Source: Capitulum mitella (Eukaryota; Arthropoda; Thecostraca; Pollicipedomorpha; Pollicipedidae). From it: 64,000 nucleotides of DNA. Below, piece by piece: positions 23,340 through 34,515 of this stretch (its first letter is position 1; the number at the start of each line of letters is the position of its first letter). Both the position numbers and the translations under genes were made by a program. The stretch is from NCBI GenBank assembly GCA_030062745.1, contig CP099842.1:682001-746000 (forward strand), in the 5' to 3' direction. The notes below the pieces were generated by a model. That model ran no database searches and had not been told where the DNA came from. It saw nothing but the letters and a program-made list of their open reading frames with translations.

Positions 23340-24925
23340 GACTTGTCTAGGGTATTCATAACCATTAAGTTATAAACCGTGGACGATAACCTTCGCGTTG
23401 GTCTACTTTGCTTATTTGGCGCATCTACGACAGTCATGAAATCTAACGCCGTCCGTGCCTTAACTTGGCTGGGATATTTACACCTGTGGTTGTGGGGTAA
23501 GTACGTTAGTAGGCCCTGAACGCATGCTGATAGGATATTGGCACATCAGGACGTGATCGGCAATCACACAATTTACGATTTGCACAGAGTACTCATCTGC
23601 GTCTCAGAGTGTAAACCACGACTGCTCATTCGCAAACTGCGCCATTCATACGGCGTCAGAGGACAGGCTCTGAAATGGTGTACAGCCTTTCTCTTGGATC
23701 GTAAACGACGGTTTGTGGCAAACTGCAAGCGCTCCCCTTGGTAGGGCATTTTGTCAGGCACTTCGTAGGGAAGTCTCTGCTCTCATTATTTGTTCTTTTC
23801 GTTAACGACTTACCGACGAAGATAAAGATGTATTGTCTCATGTTTGCAGACATCAGACTGCATACGAAGGTTTCAAAAGTTCAGAATACTGCTTCTCTCC
23901 AAAACAGTCTAAATACCTTTAAAAATGGTCTAAAATTTGGAAACTTCAGCTTAACCCTGGGAAGTGCTAGTCGTTCACCAGGACCCAGAAACGCACGCTT
24001 GTCTATGTCAAGTATAACGTTGGAGGCACTTGCCTAGCAAGAGTAGAGAACATTAGAGACTTAGGTGTTGTTTTAGATAAGAGACTGACATTTCGCAGCG
24101 ATGTTGACACCATGATATCAGACGCCAACATATCGATGTGCATTTTACTACACTCAATGCATACTGTCTGAAAGAAAAGGGAGTTTAAATTGGGGCCAGT
24201 TTTAAATGCGTACCATACCAATATTCGCTCCATTTTAGAATATTACTGTGTGATATGAGGAGGTGCAGAAAGGAGCCGCTTGGACAGAGTGGAGAGAGTT
24301 CAGAATCGGTTTCTTGCATGACCGGCACATCACACGCACTCCATTACATTCCACTCTTTAGCTTACGCTTTAGCTCACTCTGTCTTACTTCATGCTTTTC
24401 ATGTTACAAGCTTGAGAAGTCGACGGCACCAATGAGACATTATTTTTGCACACAAGGTATACACAAGTTTGACAGACTCACCCGTGCTTCCGAAATGGTT
24501 CCCGCTGTACGTTCCAGCCAGGGCAACCAGGCATACTCAAAGAGCTCGATGTGTGATGACAGTATCTTTCGTTAGGATAGAAACCGGCAAGAGAGGCTTG
24601 TTTGTAACGATTACAAAATATGTTAATGAGCTTACATTCAAAGGTCGAAACGCAGATGTCTTTCATAACTCTGTCAGTGAATTTCGCGGAAAAATTGTGA
24701 CTTACATAAAACAGTTGCGGCATTTGCGCTGTACGGATGGCTCTTAGTGTTAAGCTGTTACTCTTTCATACTGTTGTACTCAACGACTAGTCAGATTTAC
24801 CGAGGAACGCTAATGCTACTTGGTATGCATTTATGTATGCATGCTTTTTTATCACGCGACGTCGGCTGTTGATGGGATACGTGCCTGTTGTCCATTAAAT
24901 GAAATGCATAAATAAGTAAAGAAAT
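23340..24925 (+). mobile_element. LINE C: broken non-LTR retrotransposon reverse transcriptase and tail
   Basis: Across frames the sequence reads RLLIRKLRHSYGVRGQALKW (about 23,618-23,680) and FLLDRKRRFVANCKRS (about 23,690-23,737). FVNDLPTKIKMYCLMFADIR follows (about 23,798-23,857), where the catalytic FADD has lost one residue to become FADI. Downstream, NIRDLGVVLDKRLTF (about 24,050-24,095) and antisense-free pieces such as RATRHTQRARCVMTVSF (about 24,515-24,570) match the usual RT thumb and C-terminal region, and KIVTYIKQL ends near 24,720. The relic closes with an AAATAAG-type tail at 24,893-24,925. Several frameshifts and stops make it dead. It differs in wording from LINE A and B, so it is a third family. 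Confidence 0.8.
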
Positions 24926-25526
24926 ATGTGGCATCACGTAATTTATCACTAAACAACAAATATTGGACAATGATCAGTAAAACCACTCCGTTGTTTGTTG
25001 AAAAGTCAGACTACCCACGATATAAGCAATCCAAGTTAATTTTAGAATTCTGCCCGAACCATGAGTTATTTTGTACCGAGTTGGTCAGAAAACAAATGCG
25101 CACTGAAGTACATTGATGACAAATGGAAAGCAAACCATTGCATTGGCTCAGATATGAATGGCAACGTATATGATGGCCGCACGTGCCGCTTGAGCTTTGG
25201 CCGCAAAATAATGAATTAGATCAACTGACGTGCGTTGATATTTCCACTCCACTGAGAATGTCTGAGGAAGACTCCGCAGACCGCAGAAAGGGCCCATTGG
25301 ATTCCGCTAGAGCATCTCCACTTTATCTGGAGGTCTATCAGAGCATGCTGTGGGGCCCTCAAGTTTCTGAGGGGGGCCCTGACTATTTTTAGAGAGCCCT
25401 CAGACTTACCGGAGATGATTTTCTCAACCGGACACGTTGAATACAGTGCAACGCAATTCAATGCTACTTGAAGTTGTTTACTGACTAGTAGCGCCATTCC
25501 AAAAGGTTCGAAATTCTTCATCAGAC
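24926..25526. other. No gene recognised
   Basis: No domain. The piece at 25,345-25,410 (GGGGCCCTCAAGTTTCTGAGGGGGGCCCTGAC) resembles the GGGCCCTCTGG wording of the neighbouring minisatellite and may be an outlying unit. CATCAGAC at 25,519-25,526 is the left target-site copy of the hAT-like element. Confidence 0.4.
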
Positions 25527-27561
25527 CAGGGAGAGATCCAGGATTTTACCAAGGGGGTAGGAAATCAGGAAATGGTCGGCGTGGGCCCCCTCTCATACCC
25601 CCTTTTTTTCTTTTCCAGATGCGAAAAAACGCGGATCCGTGCGGCTCCACGGAGAAAGATTTGTGATTATTTTGATTTTTTGCTATAAAAAGTAATGAAA
25701 AACGACACCTTATTGGACCAAATTTTGCGTTTTGTTGCCATGCAAAGTGGCCGAAATATCACAAAAAAGAGATTTTAGGCGGCTGCGTCCCTCCCTCTAT
25801 TTGACATCCCATGTCAGACTCTGACAATTTCTAAATACTTGGTCAATGACGATCCAGGAGCCCCTCTGCTCCCTTGTAGTTTCAGGAAGTTTTTTTGCCA
25901 GCCTAGGTAAGCTTACGTCAAGTTTCTTCTAAGACTTACAGAGGAACTTTTGGTGGTCTCGGGCCGTTTGCCATGTCAGGGCCCTCTAGTGGTCTTGGGT
26001 TCCTGTTACAGTTTCACTTGTCCCTCGGGACGTCTCAGGCTCTCTTTTGGCGGTTTCAGGGGCACCTCGGACAGTTTCAGGGGCACATCTGGCGGTTTCA
26101 GGAACGCTTTGGCAATCTCGGGCCCCTCCCGTCGTCCCTGAAACATTTTTGTCATCTAAAGAACCACTCAGACAGTTACAAGAGCTCTCGTAAGTATCTC
26201 TGTCGTGACAGAGGCGCCTCTTGCAATCCTCTGGGTCCTTTGGCTTTTTCAGTGTCTGTCTGGACGTTTAAGGGTTTAGTAGTTCCAGGGGCCTTTCTGG
26301 CCGTCTGAGAGGCACTTGTTGCTAGAGACTGGTAGTCAGAAACCTCAAATGCTTCTCTCCAGCAGTCTGAGTGGACCCCTGTCAGTCTTAGGTGCCCCCT
26401 TGTCGTTTAGGGGGAACATTTTTGCCGTCTCAGGGACCCTCTGGCAGTTACGAAATGCCTTTTAGTGATCTCAGGGCCCTTGTGCAGTGCCATGGGCCCT
26501 CTGAGCGTCTCCGGTAGTCTGATAATATCTGATAATATCTGATAATATCCTAATCTGATAGTCTTAGGACCCCTCTAGCCGTATCAGGGGCCTTTGCTGG
26601 CGCTTCGGGGGCCTCACTGGCAGTCCCAGGGGGACCTTTTGCGTGCCAGGAGCCCGCCTGACACACTGGGGGGCCCTCTAGTCGTCCAGGGTCCTCATGC
26701 CGTTTTAGAGGCCCTCTTATCGTCTTTGCCCTCGCAGGGGGCCCTCTCACCCTTTTGGCAGCCTCAGGGGCCCTGCCCTCCTCCGTGTAAGGGCCCACCT
26801 AGCCGTCTCAAGACCCACCTGATCTTGCCGGGGCCCCCTGACTGCATCAAGAATTCCTTAGCTTTTCAGAAAGACCATTGTAACCCATCTGGACCCCTCT
26901 TGAGGTTGAGACAGTCACCGATAAATCCCCGTTCAGGGGCCCCATCTGGTTGGCCAGAGGCTCCTTGTGCCGTCCTAAAAACACCTTTAATGTCGCGCCA
27001 TTTCAAAGGCCCCTCTGACACTTTAAGCAGTCTCATGGACCCTTTGCCGTGTTGAGGCCCCTTTTTGCGATCTCAGGGGCCTATGAAGAGTCTCAGGGGC
27101 TCTTCCATCCACCTTAGGGGCTATTTTGCCCCCTCAAGGTCGCATTACTCTCCCGGAGGCCCTCTGGCTGCATCAGGAACTCGGGCTTTTCACACATGCC
27201 CGCGAAGCCCATTTAGGGCCCCTAGGACATTCCAGGAGTCACTATTCGGTCCTAGGGACTCAGCCATCATCTTTGCTGTCTCAGGGTCCCTATGACTCTT
27301 CGGGTAGTCTTAGGGGCACTCTGCCGTGTTGGGGCCCTGCCGCAGTTTCAGAGCCTCTTTAGGAGTTTTAGAGAATATTCTGTCTGTCTCAGAGGCCATC
27401 TAACCCTCCTGGAGGCTTCCTAACTGCATCAAAAACCATAGGATTTTCACAGAGACCACGTAAATCCTGCACGGAACCCTTTTTGATTCTGAGTGGGGCC
27501 ACTCTCAGGCTTCAGGGGTCGTGGGATCTCCGACATTCCCCGCCCCTTGGGTCCGCCCCTG
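25527..27561. mobile_element. hAT-like non-autonomous element filled by a minisatellite
   Basis: The left end CAGGGAGAGATCCAGG (25,527-25,542) pairs with a right end that reverse-complements to CAGGGGCGGACCCAAGG (27,545-27,561). The ends are flanked by CATCAGAC (25,519-25,526) and GATCAGAC (27,562-27,569), a 7-of-8 match, as expected of the 8-bp duplication made by hAT transposases. The interior has a left arm of about 400 bases and then the degenerate ~21-bp repeat. There is no transposase frame. The 153-codon frame at 26,594-27,055 is made of repeat units, is open because the unit length is near a multiple of three, and is not a gene. Confidence 0.75.
25930..27540. repeat. Degenerate ~21-bp minisatellite (CTCTGGCxGTCTCAGGGGC type)
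   Basis: Units such as GGCACCTCGGACAGTTTCAGG and GGCACATCTGGCGGTTTCAGG near 26,059-26,100 repeat at 21 bases. Later units drift in length and sequence but keep a CTCAGGGGCC core. The array is about 1.6 kb. A short 10-bp repeat (CTGATAATAT three times) lies at 26,518-26,549. Sequence at 61.25-61.74 kb uses similar wording. Confidence 0.85.
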
Positions 27562-27569
27562 GATCAGAC

Positions 27570-28375
27570 TGAAATGTAGTTTCAGCAATGGGCCCCAGCA
27601 TAGCATCGTGGACCCCACTTTAAAATTGAGGGGCTCAAATCGGAATCGGGGAGGGGGCTGACATCAACATTTAGGGAGCACTTGCCCTCAAAAGAATACA
27701 AAATGACGCCCCTGTTCAAGGGGTCATTTTATAGTCTGACAAATGAGGTACAACGTTTTCTTTTACACCAAATGTCTAAAGCTAGCATCTTCCCCAGTCC
27801 ACTTGTCATCCAAGCCACTGAAGAAGCCATTATGGTACCTAAATGATCTCAGTTAGATCTGGTGAAAATGCATATTTTTGGCCTCGCTTGTCCTTTGAAG
27901 ACCTCAGATGGCCTAAGGACATCATCTGAATGACGAATTTATGAAGGTATCGTGCCTACTAACAGCCCACCAGATTGCATTGCGACCCATTTTGACAAAA
28001 TGCAGTATTTCAAACATTCACCTATGCTGACCTCGACTGACCCAACGTAGATTACTTTCGCCTATTTGTATGTAACTTCGTCATACGGACTAACGTTTGA
28101 CAGAATTTATTTGCGGTCGGCTCAGCAGATCCGGAGAAAGAAAAAGGGGTGCGTCTTGTTCGACGTTTGATCTCGTCTTAACTGAACAACCTTATCTAGA
28201 TAATTCATTGTCCGAGGATGGTTCGATCACTACGCAGAATTTCTCCCGTCAACCCCTTCCCCATAAAAAATGCTTGAAATAGGTCTAATACATCCGGAGA
28301 TAAAGGGCAAAACAGTCCTCCCCAAACGATACTTGTAATTTTCAGAGAGTCACCGGCAGCAGTGCTAATTTAACG
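27570..28375. other. No gene recognised
   Basis: Begins with sequence that continued from 25,518 before the hAT-like insertion (GGGCCCCAGCATAGC and AAGTGGGGTCCACGATGC-like phrases on either strand). No domain or structured repeat is seen afterwards. Confidence 0.4.
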
Positions 28376-28380
28376 CAGCC

Positions 28381-28530
28381 TAAATGAGCCTAAAGTAGTC
28401 TAAACTAAACTGACCTAACTTAACCTAACTTCGCTTAACTTAACCTAAACTACCCTAACTTAACCTAGCTTAATCCCTTAACCTAACGTAGCCTCACCTA
28501 ACCTAAACCAACCCAACCTAACCTAACAGT
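28381..28530. repeat. Degenerate CTAAC/CCTAA-rich repeat
   Basis: About 150 bases made of CCTAACTTAACCTAAC-type words with substitutions. The CCTAA element is the complement of TTAGG, the common arthropod telomere unit, but units here are of mixed length (5-7). It may be an interstitial telomere-like relic or a simple low-complexity expansion. Confidence 0.75.
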
Positions 28531-28789
28531 GCCAGAGAAAACATGAATGTTCTCTGCATAACAAAAGGAAGGTATGCCCGAAGAAAACTTCCCCTTTGTA
28601 AGAATTAGGCTGTATTTCTGCGTTACGGCATCATTTCTGTTGATGGGGTGTAGCATCATATCCGCTTGGCCACATTGACGAATCATGGTTTCATCGCCGA
28701 CAGATAGAGGAGATGGTGAGAAAAAGGGGTTACACCCGGCAAGATTTCATTGCAAACAGCTGTGAATTCTGTTGCTATGATCTACTGGA

Positions 28790-29345
28790 AAACGGAATCG
28801 TTTCCGACCGCGACGGGCCTGTTCCGGCGTGCGGCTCTGCCTGGGCGGCGGCCAGCTGCTGGCCCTCTGTCGGCCGCCTCCGCAGCCATGACGGCGCCGG
28901 CCCGGCCCGACTGACGGCTGATTGGTCGCCGTGCTCTTGAGCAGACCGCCAGGGCCGAGTTGGGTCGGCCACTGGCCGCCGGATTGCTGATCATTTCATT
29001 ACGGCCGGCCTTAGAAACTTTCTCGGCTTATGGCCTCCGGCCGGCCGCGGTCCTTTGCAAATGGCGGTCGTAAAATTGACGAACATCTTGTCATAGTGCC
29101 GGGCCGGCGGATCACTCAGCGGGAAAGTTGGCGGCGCCGAGCCGGCCAGGGGGCCGGCGCCCCCGCCCCGTGTGGGACTGGGGAGGAGGGCGGGGGTTCG
29201 CTGGAGCGTGGGCCGCCGCCGCCACCGGATGGGACGGTGACACACTGCGGGCGGCGTGCTCGGCCCATCCAGGCACGGGTCCCAACTTGGCTCGTCAACG
29301 GCCGACGCGAACTTGCCAACAATGGCCATTAAATCCGCCCGCCGT
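28790..29345. promoter_or_regulatory. CpG-rich island, possible cis-regulatory module
   Basis: High GC and CpG with embedded AT words: CCTTTGCAAATGGCGG (29,050, octamer-like plus a YY1/PHO-type GCCAT on the other strand), GTAAAATTGACG, AATGGCCATTAAATCC (29,321) and GCTTTATGATC just outside. Frames of 60-112 codons on both strands show no domain and are expected where stop codons are scarce. The regulatory role is inference from composition and motif clustering. Confidence 0.45.
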
Positions 29346-31500
29346 TCATATTTTTACCTGGGACGCGACGTCTGGTCGCTTTATGATCTAGCGCTTCTGT
29401 AGAAGAACCGAGGTGAATTGGAAATGCTGCGCGCCTCCCGCTGGAAATGTCTCCCCGTCGATCGATGGGCCAGCCGGAGCGCAGTCGTTTTTATTTGCTG
29501 AGCCATCGTGGAAGAAGGGGATTGCCGTGGTAATCGATTACAAAGTTTTGCTTTTATCTTATTGAGGGTCACTTAATGCTCCACTTTTGTTGGAAAGTTT
29601 TCCACTGGGGCGGAGAATATTTTTGTGCAGTCTGTCCCTCTCGTTTTATATTCGACGGAGCCTTTGAACTGATGAATTGTGTGAAGTGAGATGTGGGGGC
29701 CCTTGAACGCGCTAAAATACGGCTGAACTGATACTGTTACGAAAGCTGGGGTGACGAGGCCATCAAATGTTCACATTTCACCACTAGGGATAAAATGAAA
29801 TGAGGATGCATCGTAATACTGACGAAAAAACTGAGATCCCAGAAATTAAACAAACGAAATAGTATCCAAGAGTATCTGCAGTGTAAAACACCATCAGATG
29901 TGGTAAATGTTTCAGGAACATTTGCAGCCTTTTCCATGATTGAGGAAGTGAAAGATCTTTTACATAGTTGTCGTTACCTGTGCAAGGAGAGGTAATGCTA
30001 CAAATCATCTTAAGTTTATTTGTGATCAGATTATGGGGACGTCGTGGCCAGCTGTATTCTGTAAATTCAATGGGGCATGACATGAAATGAAAAATTGTCT
30101 TAAGGGTCTCGGGCCTTAGGCATGATTATGGGAATGAACGACCTTTGTTCGAGAACGTTTCATTCGAGACAAATTTAACGAGCATTTGGGCCCATGCGTC
30201 TATAGGAAAGCATATGATCCCAAAAAACTTCAACGACAAAAAACGACACCAGCACGAACTTCACGATCGAAATTCTAGCCACCGCGAGGGACAACGTGGG
30301 CCTCAAGGTCTTTGAGTCCCTACTCATTCGGAAACTTCATCCATCTCTAATTACACTAACTACGCCTTGGCAAATCGTTTGAGTTCATCGGGAAGGGGAG
30401 GGACGTTTTACTGGCATGATTTTTGCTCCCTTTTAATTCCCGCCTATGTTCAATGACTAAACTTGGTTGTGGAGACCCAAAATACACAAGAGGCCCTAGC
30501 TTGTGTAGAAGCGCACTTTGATAAATCTTTGGAGTTTTTTTTTTCTTTGTTCAGAAAGGGTTTGCACAGAAACGAAAGACATCCCTTCCTACCGAACAGT
30601 TTGGGTCAGTTACAGCACTCCAAAGCTTGATTACTAAGTCTTGATTACGGGAAAAAAGCCTATATGTCGGCAGAAGCTTGGGCTTACACAAAAAAGTATG
30701 CATATTAGCATCAGACTGGAGGTTTCAACCATAGGCCGTCCCTGGAAATGATAAAACATAAAGTCAGAAAATTAAAAACGCTTAAGCACCCATCAGCCAA
30801 AAACCAGCCTCAGAGCCACATACACCAAGAAAATACATAACAACAATTGCACCAATACATAAACAATCTGGAGTGTTTCATTCATTTTGAGATTCCATGA
30901 TTAAGCGGGCACTATAAACCTGTATACGAAACGTACGACACTAACACGAATGCTGTGGGCGGTGAGCTTGGTCCAAGAAAAAGTCTTGTATTATCCCGCC
31001 GCAGTCTACTACGGTTCCTGCGTTCAAGACGCCTTCGACTGCATGGTTCACCGTGGCTCAAAGACCACCATGACTGCTAGCACAAAAGAAGAAAAGACTG
31101 ACTGACGCGGAAGCTGTTGCTTTCATCGCACATCTTTTGGCCAATTGACCTATAAATCCCTAATATATCTCGATTCCTGAAGGTTCGGTTGTGGTTATTG
31201 TGTTACTTAACGACGCTCTCGACTGCCAGGGTCATTTCACGTCGCAGCTTCTCATGCCCGTTATTGTGAGGGACGGCGAATCCCGAAGGTTTCGTAGATG
31301 GATGTTACCTATAACGTTTTCAGATTTCTGCATGCATTTTAGCCGAAGCGATGCTTTCAGGCCATTATTCTATTCAACCCCGTGCTATTTTACATACTAC
31401 TCGGTGCTTTCAGCTTAAACGCCACGGAGGTGGCAGATCAGCGCACTAATCCCATGCATATTTCAGGGGCCTTCTGTTCATTAGCGTTTTATAACCTATC
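29346..31500. other. No gene recognised
   Basis: AT-rich to mixed sequence. A frame near 31,020-31,075 reads VQDAFDCMVH, superficially like RT box A, but nothing before or after supports it. No repeats of note. Confidence 0.45.
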
Positions 31501-31504
31501 CGGC

Positions 31505-32370
31505 AGCACGATGGGATGGGAGTCGTTGTTGCCGGCGTCAGGGCTGCTCCGGTAGAGGCACTCGGGTGCGATGGTGATCGGGTGAGGGCTGGTCAGGAGA
31601 CCGCTCTTGAGAGGGCCTTCAGCTGCTCGAGAGGCCGGAGCCAGCCGCCGCCGGACGCGTGACGACACAGTGACGCGCCCGCTCTGCCGCCGCTGATTGG
31701 TCGGTCGGCCGGGCGGCGTAAGATTGACGCCCGTGGTCGACCATCTTTTATTCAGGCAAACTTGTTGATGGTGTTCTGATCTGCTATCACAGATACGCTT
31801 AACTATTTATTGCGTTTGGGTGTCTGTTCTGATTGGCTTCTAAACTATTGACGGCTCCATCACTCATTGAGGTCGACGTTAATAAACGACGAAGTTGGTA
31901 ATTGGCCGAGTGCGCCGTCAGCCCGGCGGTGCCGGGATTGGCCGGAGAGCCGAGTCGAAGACATGATGAGCATGCTGTCCGATGTCCTGTCATGCGGGTT
32001 TTTATATCATGCAGATGGAAACTGAGCGAAAGGAGGGACACAGGCCAGGATGACACTGCGCTGAGCTGACGCCGGCCTCCGGGACCGAAGCGCACTGGCC
32101 GCGGCGTGCAGCCGGGCGCGGGATCAATTCCAATTGGCGCCGACCGTTTAGCGGAAGCGTCGGGCGGCCGCGGCTGCGTGCAGGCCGGCCATCAAAGACC
32201 GCCGGCGGTGAACGCTGCGGTCCGTCAATCACATTCGGCCGGCCAAAATCGCCTCGCTCGCCGACTGCCTTCAATCGCGTGGTCGGCCGTTGAAGGTGGC
32301 AGCTCGACAAACCAGACTCCGCCGGTGTATCGGTGTCTGTCGAAACCTGTCGACGTTAGCTGTGCAGACT
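31505..32370. promoter_or_regulatory. Pair of CpG-rich blocks with AT-rich centre
   Basis: Two CpG-rich blocks (about 31,510-31,740 and 32,040-32,330) enclose a segment with GACGTTAATAAACGACG and GTTGGTAATTGGCCG (31,875-31,907), which are homeodomain-like cores. CTGATTGGTCGGTCGG (31,692) carries a CCAAT-type box. CCGGCCATCAAAGACCG (about 32,186) is LEF/TCF-like. No exon-like conserved protein is visible in any frame. Confidence 0.42.
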
Positions 32371-34515
32371 GGACGGACCAGGCTATTGGCTCTTTTTCGT
32401 CTGCTGAGACTTGCCATTTTCTTCAACTTCAGACAACCAACGAAAACTATGCAGAACTTATCCTTCCACTTCCTCGATAAATTGGTTTGTGGGTGGGTTT
32501 TCCACCGTAAACCGTGAAATGATGTCAGGGGTGCGTCGAATACTTTTCCGATGGCGGGGGGACATGGAAGCAAAAAATGCATGAACTTATTGCATGTCGG
32601 CTTCTTCTGCCATTCCTTCTCCCTTTTACACAATCAGACAGTGTGGAACGGCGTCTACCATTACTACGTCCGTGGACGGTTCCTTTTAGATGAGCCTTTG
32701 ATAATACCATAAACCTTCGCCAGTATTCGTTGTTTGGCCGCTTTGGACAGTACGGGGGGGGGTGGGGGTACGACCCCAAGCCAAGTCCAAGCCTGACGTG
32801 ATAGAGCAACGAAACAAAAAAGGAGCGTATAGCTTGGTCTTTAAGCTACAAGATGACACCACGTCCGACTCACTCTTTTAGGGCAAACGGTGACCATGCA
32901 GGCGGCCATACAGGCGGTAATCATACAGAACATCATGTCGGCGGGCTTTGATTTTCATTGGTTCCTGTGAGACATAACATACAGAACACGTTTAAGGAGC
33001 CACAACGATTCTGGACAGTAATCAAGGTCTTAAATTGCTGCTGGTCAGCAAAATAACGTTTCTGGCCACATCATGACTTCTCCCAGACCGACCAAAGGTT
33101 AAAAACGTAACTGGCTTCCATTCATGATATGGACATAAGATGACCTTGACCCAACTCAGGACTACAGTACAGAGATCACTGACACCATGGGTGACAGTTT
33201 AAGACTGGGTAAAATTTATTATCTAAAATAGCTCAAAACGTGTATTATCCGATAAGGACTGCCGGCGTACCAATATTTATTTGTGGTATGCCTTCGACAA
33301 TGCGTTCGCAGGTCAATGACCTTTCAGGGTACTGACTTCAAATTTTTAGAGAATAAGGAAAATTGTGCAAACTCAGCTACTGAAAGTTTCAGAGCGATCG
33401 AAGCAGTCACTCTGAGGCCACTGCCAAAAAATATGAAGGGGCTGCGCCATCCTCCACTGTACCGGTGGAGGTTAATTCGTGAGAACTCGCCGGACGTAAG
33501 AATATTCGCCTACGCCCCGACAAAAGGATTGTCACACCTTGCCCATTCTGCTCCTAGTAAAGGTAAGCCACGCAACAAAGACGAATGTGTAACTAGTCTC
33601 TTTCTGATTCTAACGATATATAATTTGACCCATCGTAGAAGTTTTATAGTTAAAGGGACTGCAAGCCACGCTTTTGAATTGAAATTGATCGAACCTTCTA
33701 TTCAGTGATGGCTTTTGTATCTGCGGGTCAAAGTCGGACCAGCGACAGCTCAGATGTAATTACCATCTTTTAAGACGCGGCTAGTGTAAAAAGAGACTAT
33801 GCTTTGCTACCACAGAATAGTGTTCTGATCATTGAATGGAACCATTACATTTGCCGGTACTGAAATGAGCGCCAAAATTGCCCTAGGATCGGTGCAAATG
33901 TGTTTTGGGATCAAATAAGGTCAGTGACCTCACTTGACCTTGGAAAGGTTACTGTACCTTCAAATCTCGATGTGTCGCCAATCGCACGCTGAAACAGCTA
34001 TGGATGCAAAAATTGACCCATATCTTCTGAAACTCAGGAGGAAGAACTCCAAACCTAAGTCAGATCCAAAAAAATCGACTTGCAACGTCTCGAGAAACGG
34101 ACCATGTCCAGAAACTTGCTATAGCTGACTTTCATCCTTTCCGCATTTCCTCCAAAAACATTACTTCTGGGTCACGTCAGGCCACTTATCCGCTGATAAT
34201 TGATAAAATGGCATCGCACACAGCCATTGGTTGGTCAGCCAGCCAGCCACTAATCAGCATTCTTGTGCTTGGGAAAGCATCAAATATGATCATTAAACAC
34301 ATAAACAAATCTCGGGAGTTCTGATATCAGAAATGCAAAGAGAACAGCCCAGATGGTTCAGCGGGACCGGACCGGCGAGCGACAACGGAACGGGCGGGTT
34401 GATTTATGGTATGTCACCATAAACCAACTCGGCATTATACTGATAGCCTTTTGTTAAATGCCTCTTATTTATTGAGAGCCTTTTGTTAACACTGCGAGAA
34501 TGTTTGCTACCTATA
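32371..34515. other. No gene recognised; contains TGACCT-rich old repeats
   Basis: Includes a G9 run near 32,754. TGACCT-rich repeat wording occurs at 33,130-33,160 and 33,915-33,960. An inverted repeat GATTTATGGT-atgtc-ACCATAAACC lies at about 34,401-34,425. The 141-codon frame at 33,283-33,708 has no recognisable domain. Confidence 0.4.
33917..33930. promoter_or_regulatory. Perfect IR1 nuclear-receptor palindrome (AGGTCA-G-TGACCT)
   Basis: AGGTCAGTGACCT is a perfect inverted repeat of the AGGTCA half-site with one spacer base, the layout bound by EcR/USP or RXR-type dimers. Sixteen bases later TTGACCTTGG reads on the reverse strand as CCAAGGTCAA, an extended FTZ-F1/ERR-type half-site. It sits in transposon-like sequence, so function is unproven. 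Confidence 0.5.

Noticed and set aside
26594-27055. 153-codon plus-strand frame rich in G, P, L
   Set aside because: Made of ~21-bp minisatellite units inside the hAT-like element, with no conserved motif.
30930-31110. VQDAFDCMVH, resembling reverse transcriptase box A
   Set aside because: No other RT block lies in order before or after it in any frame.
33283-33708. 141-codon plus-strand frame
   Set aside because: No recognisable domain, lies in repeat-like sequence, and the length is within chance expectation.
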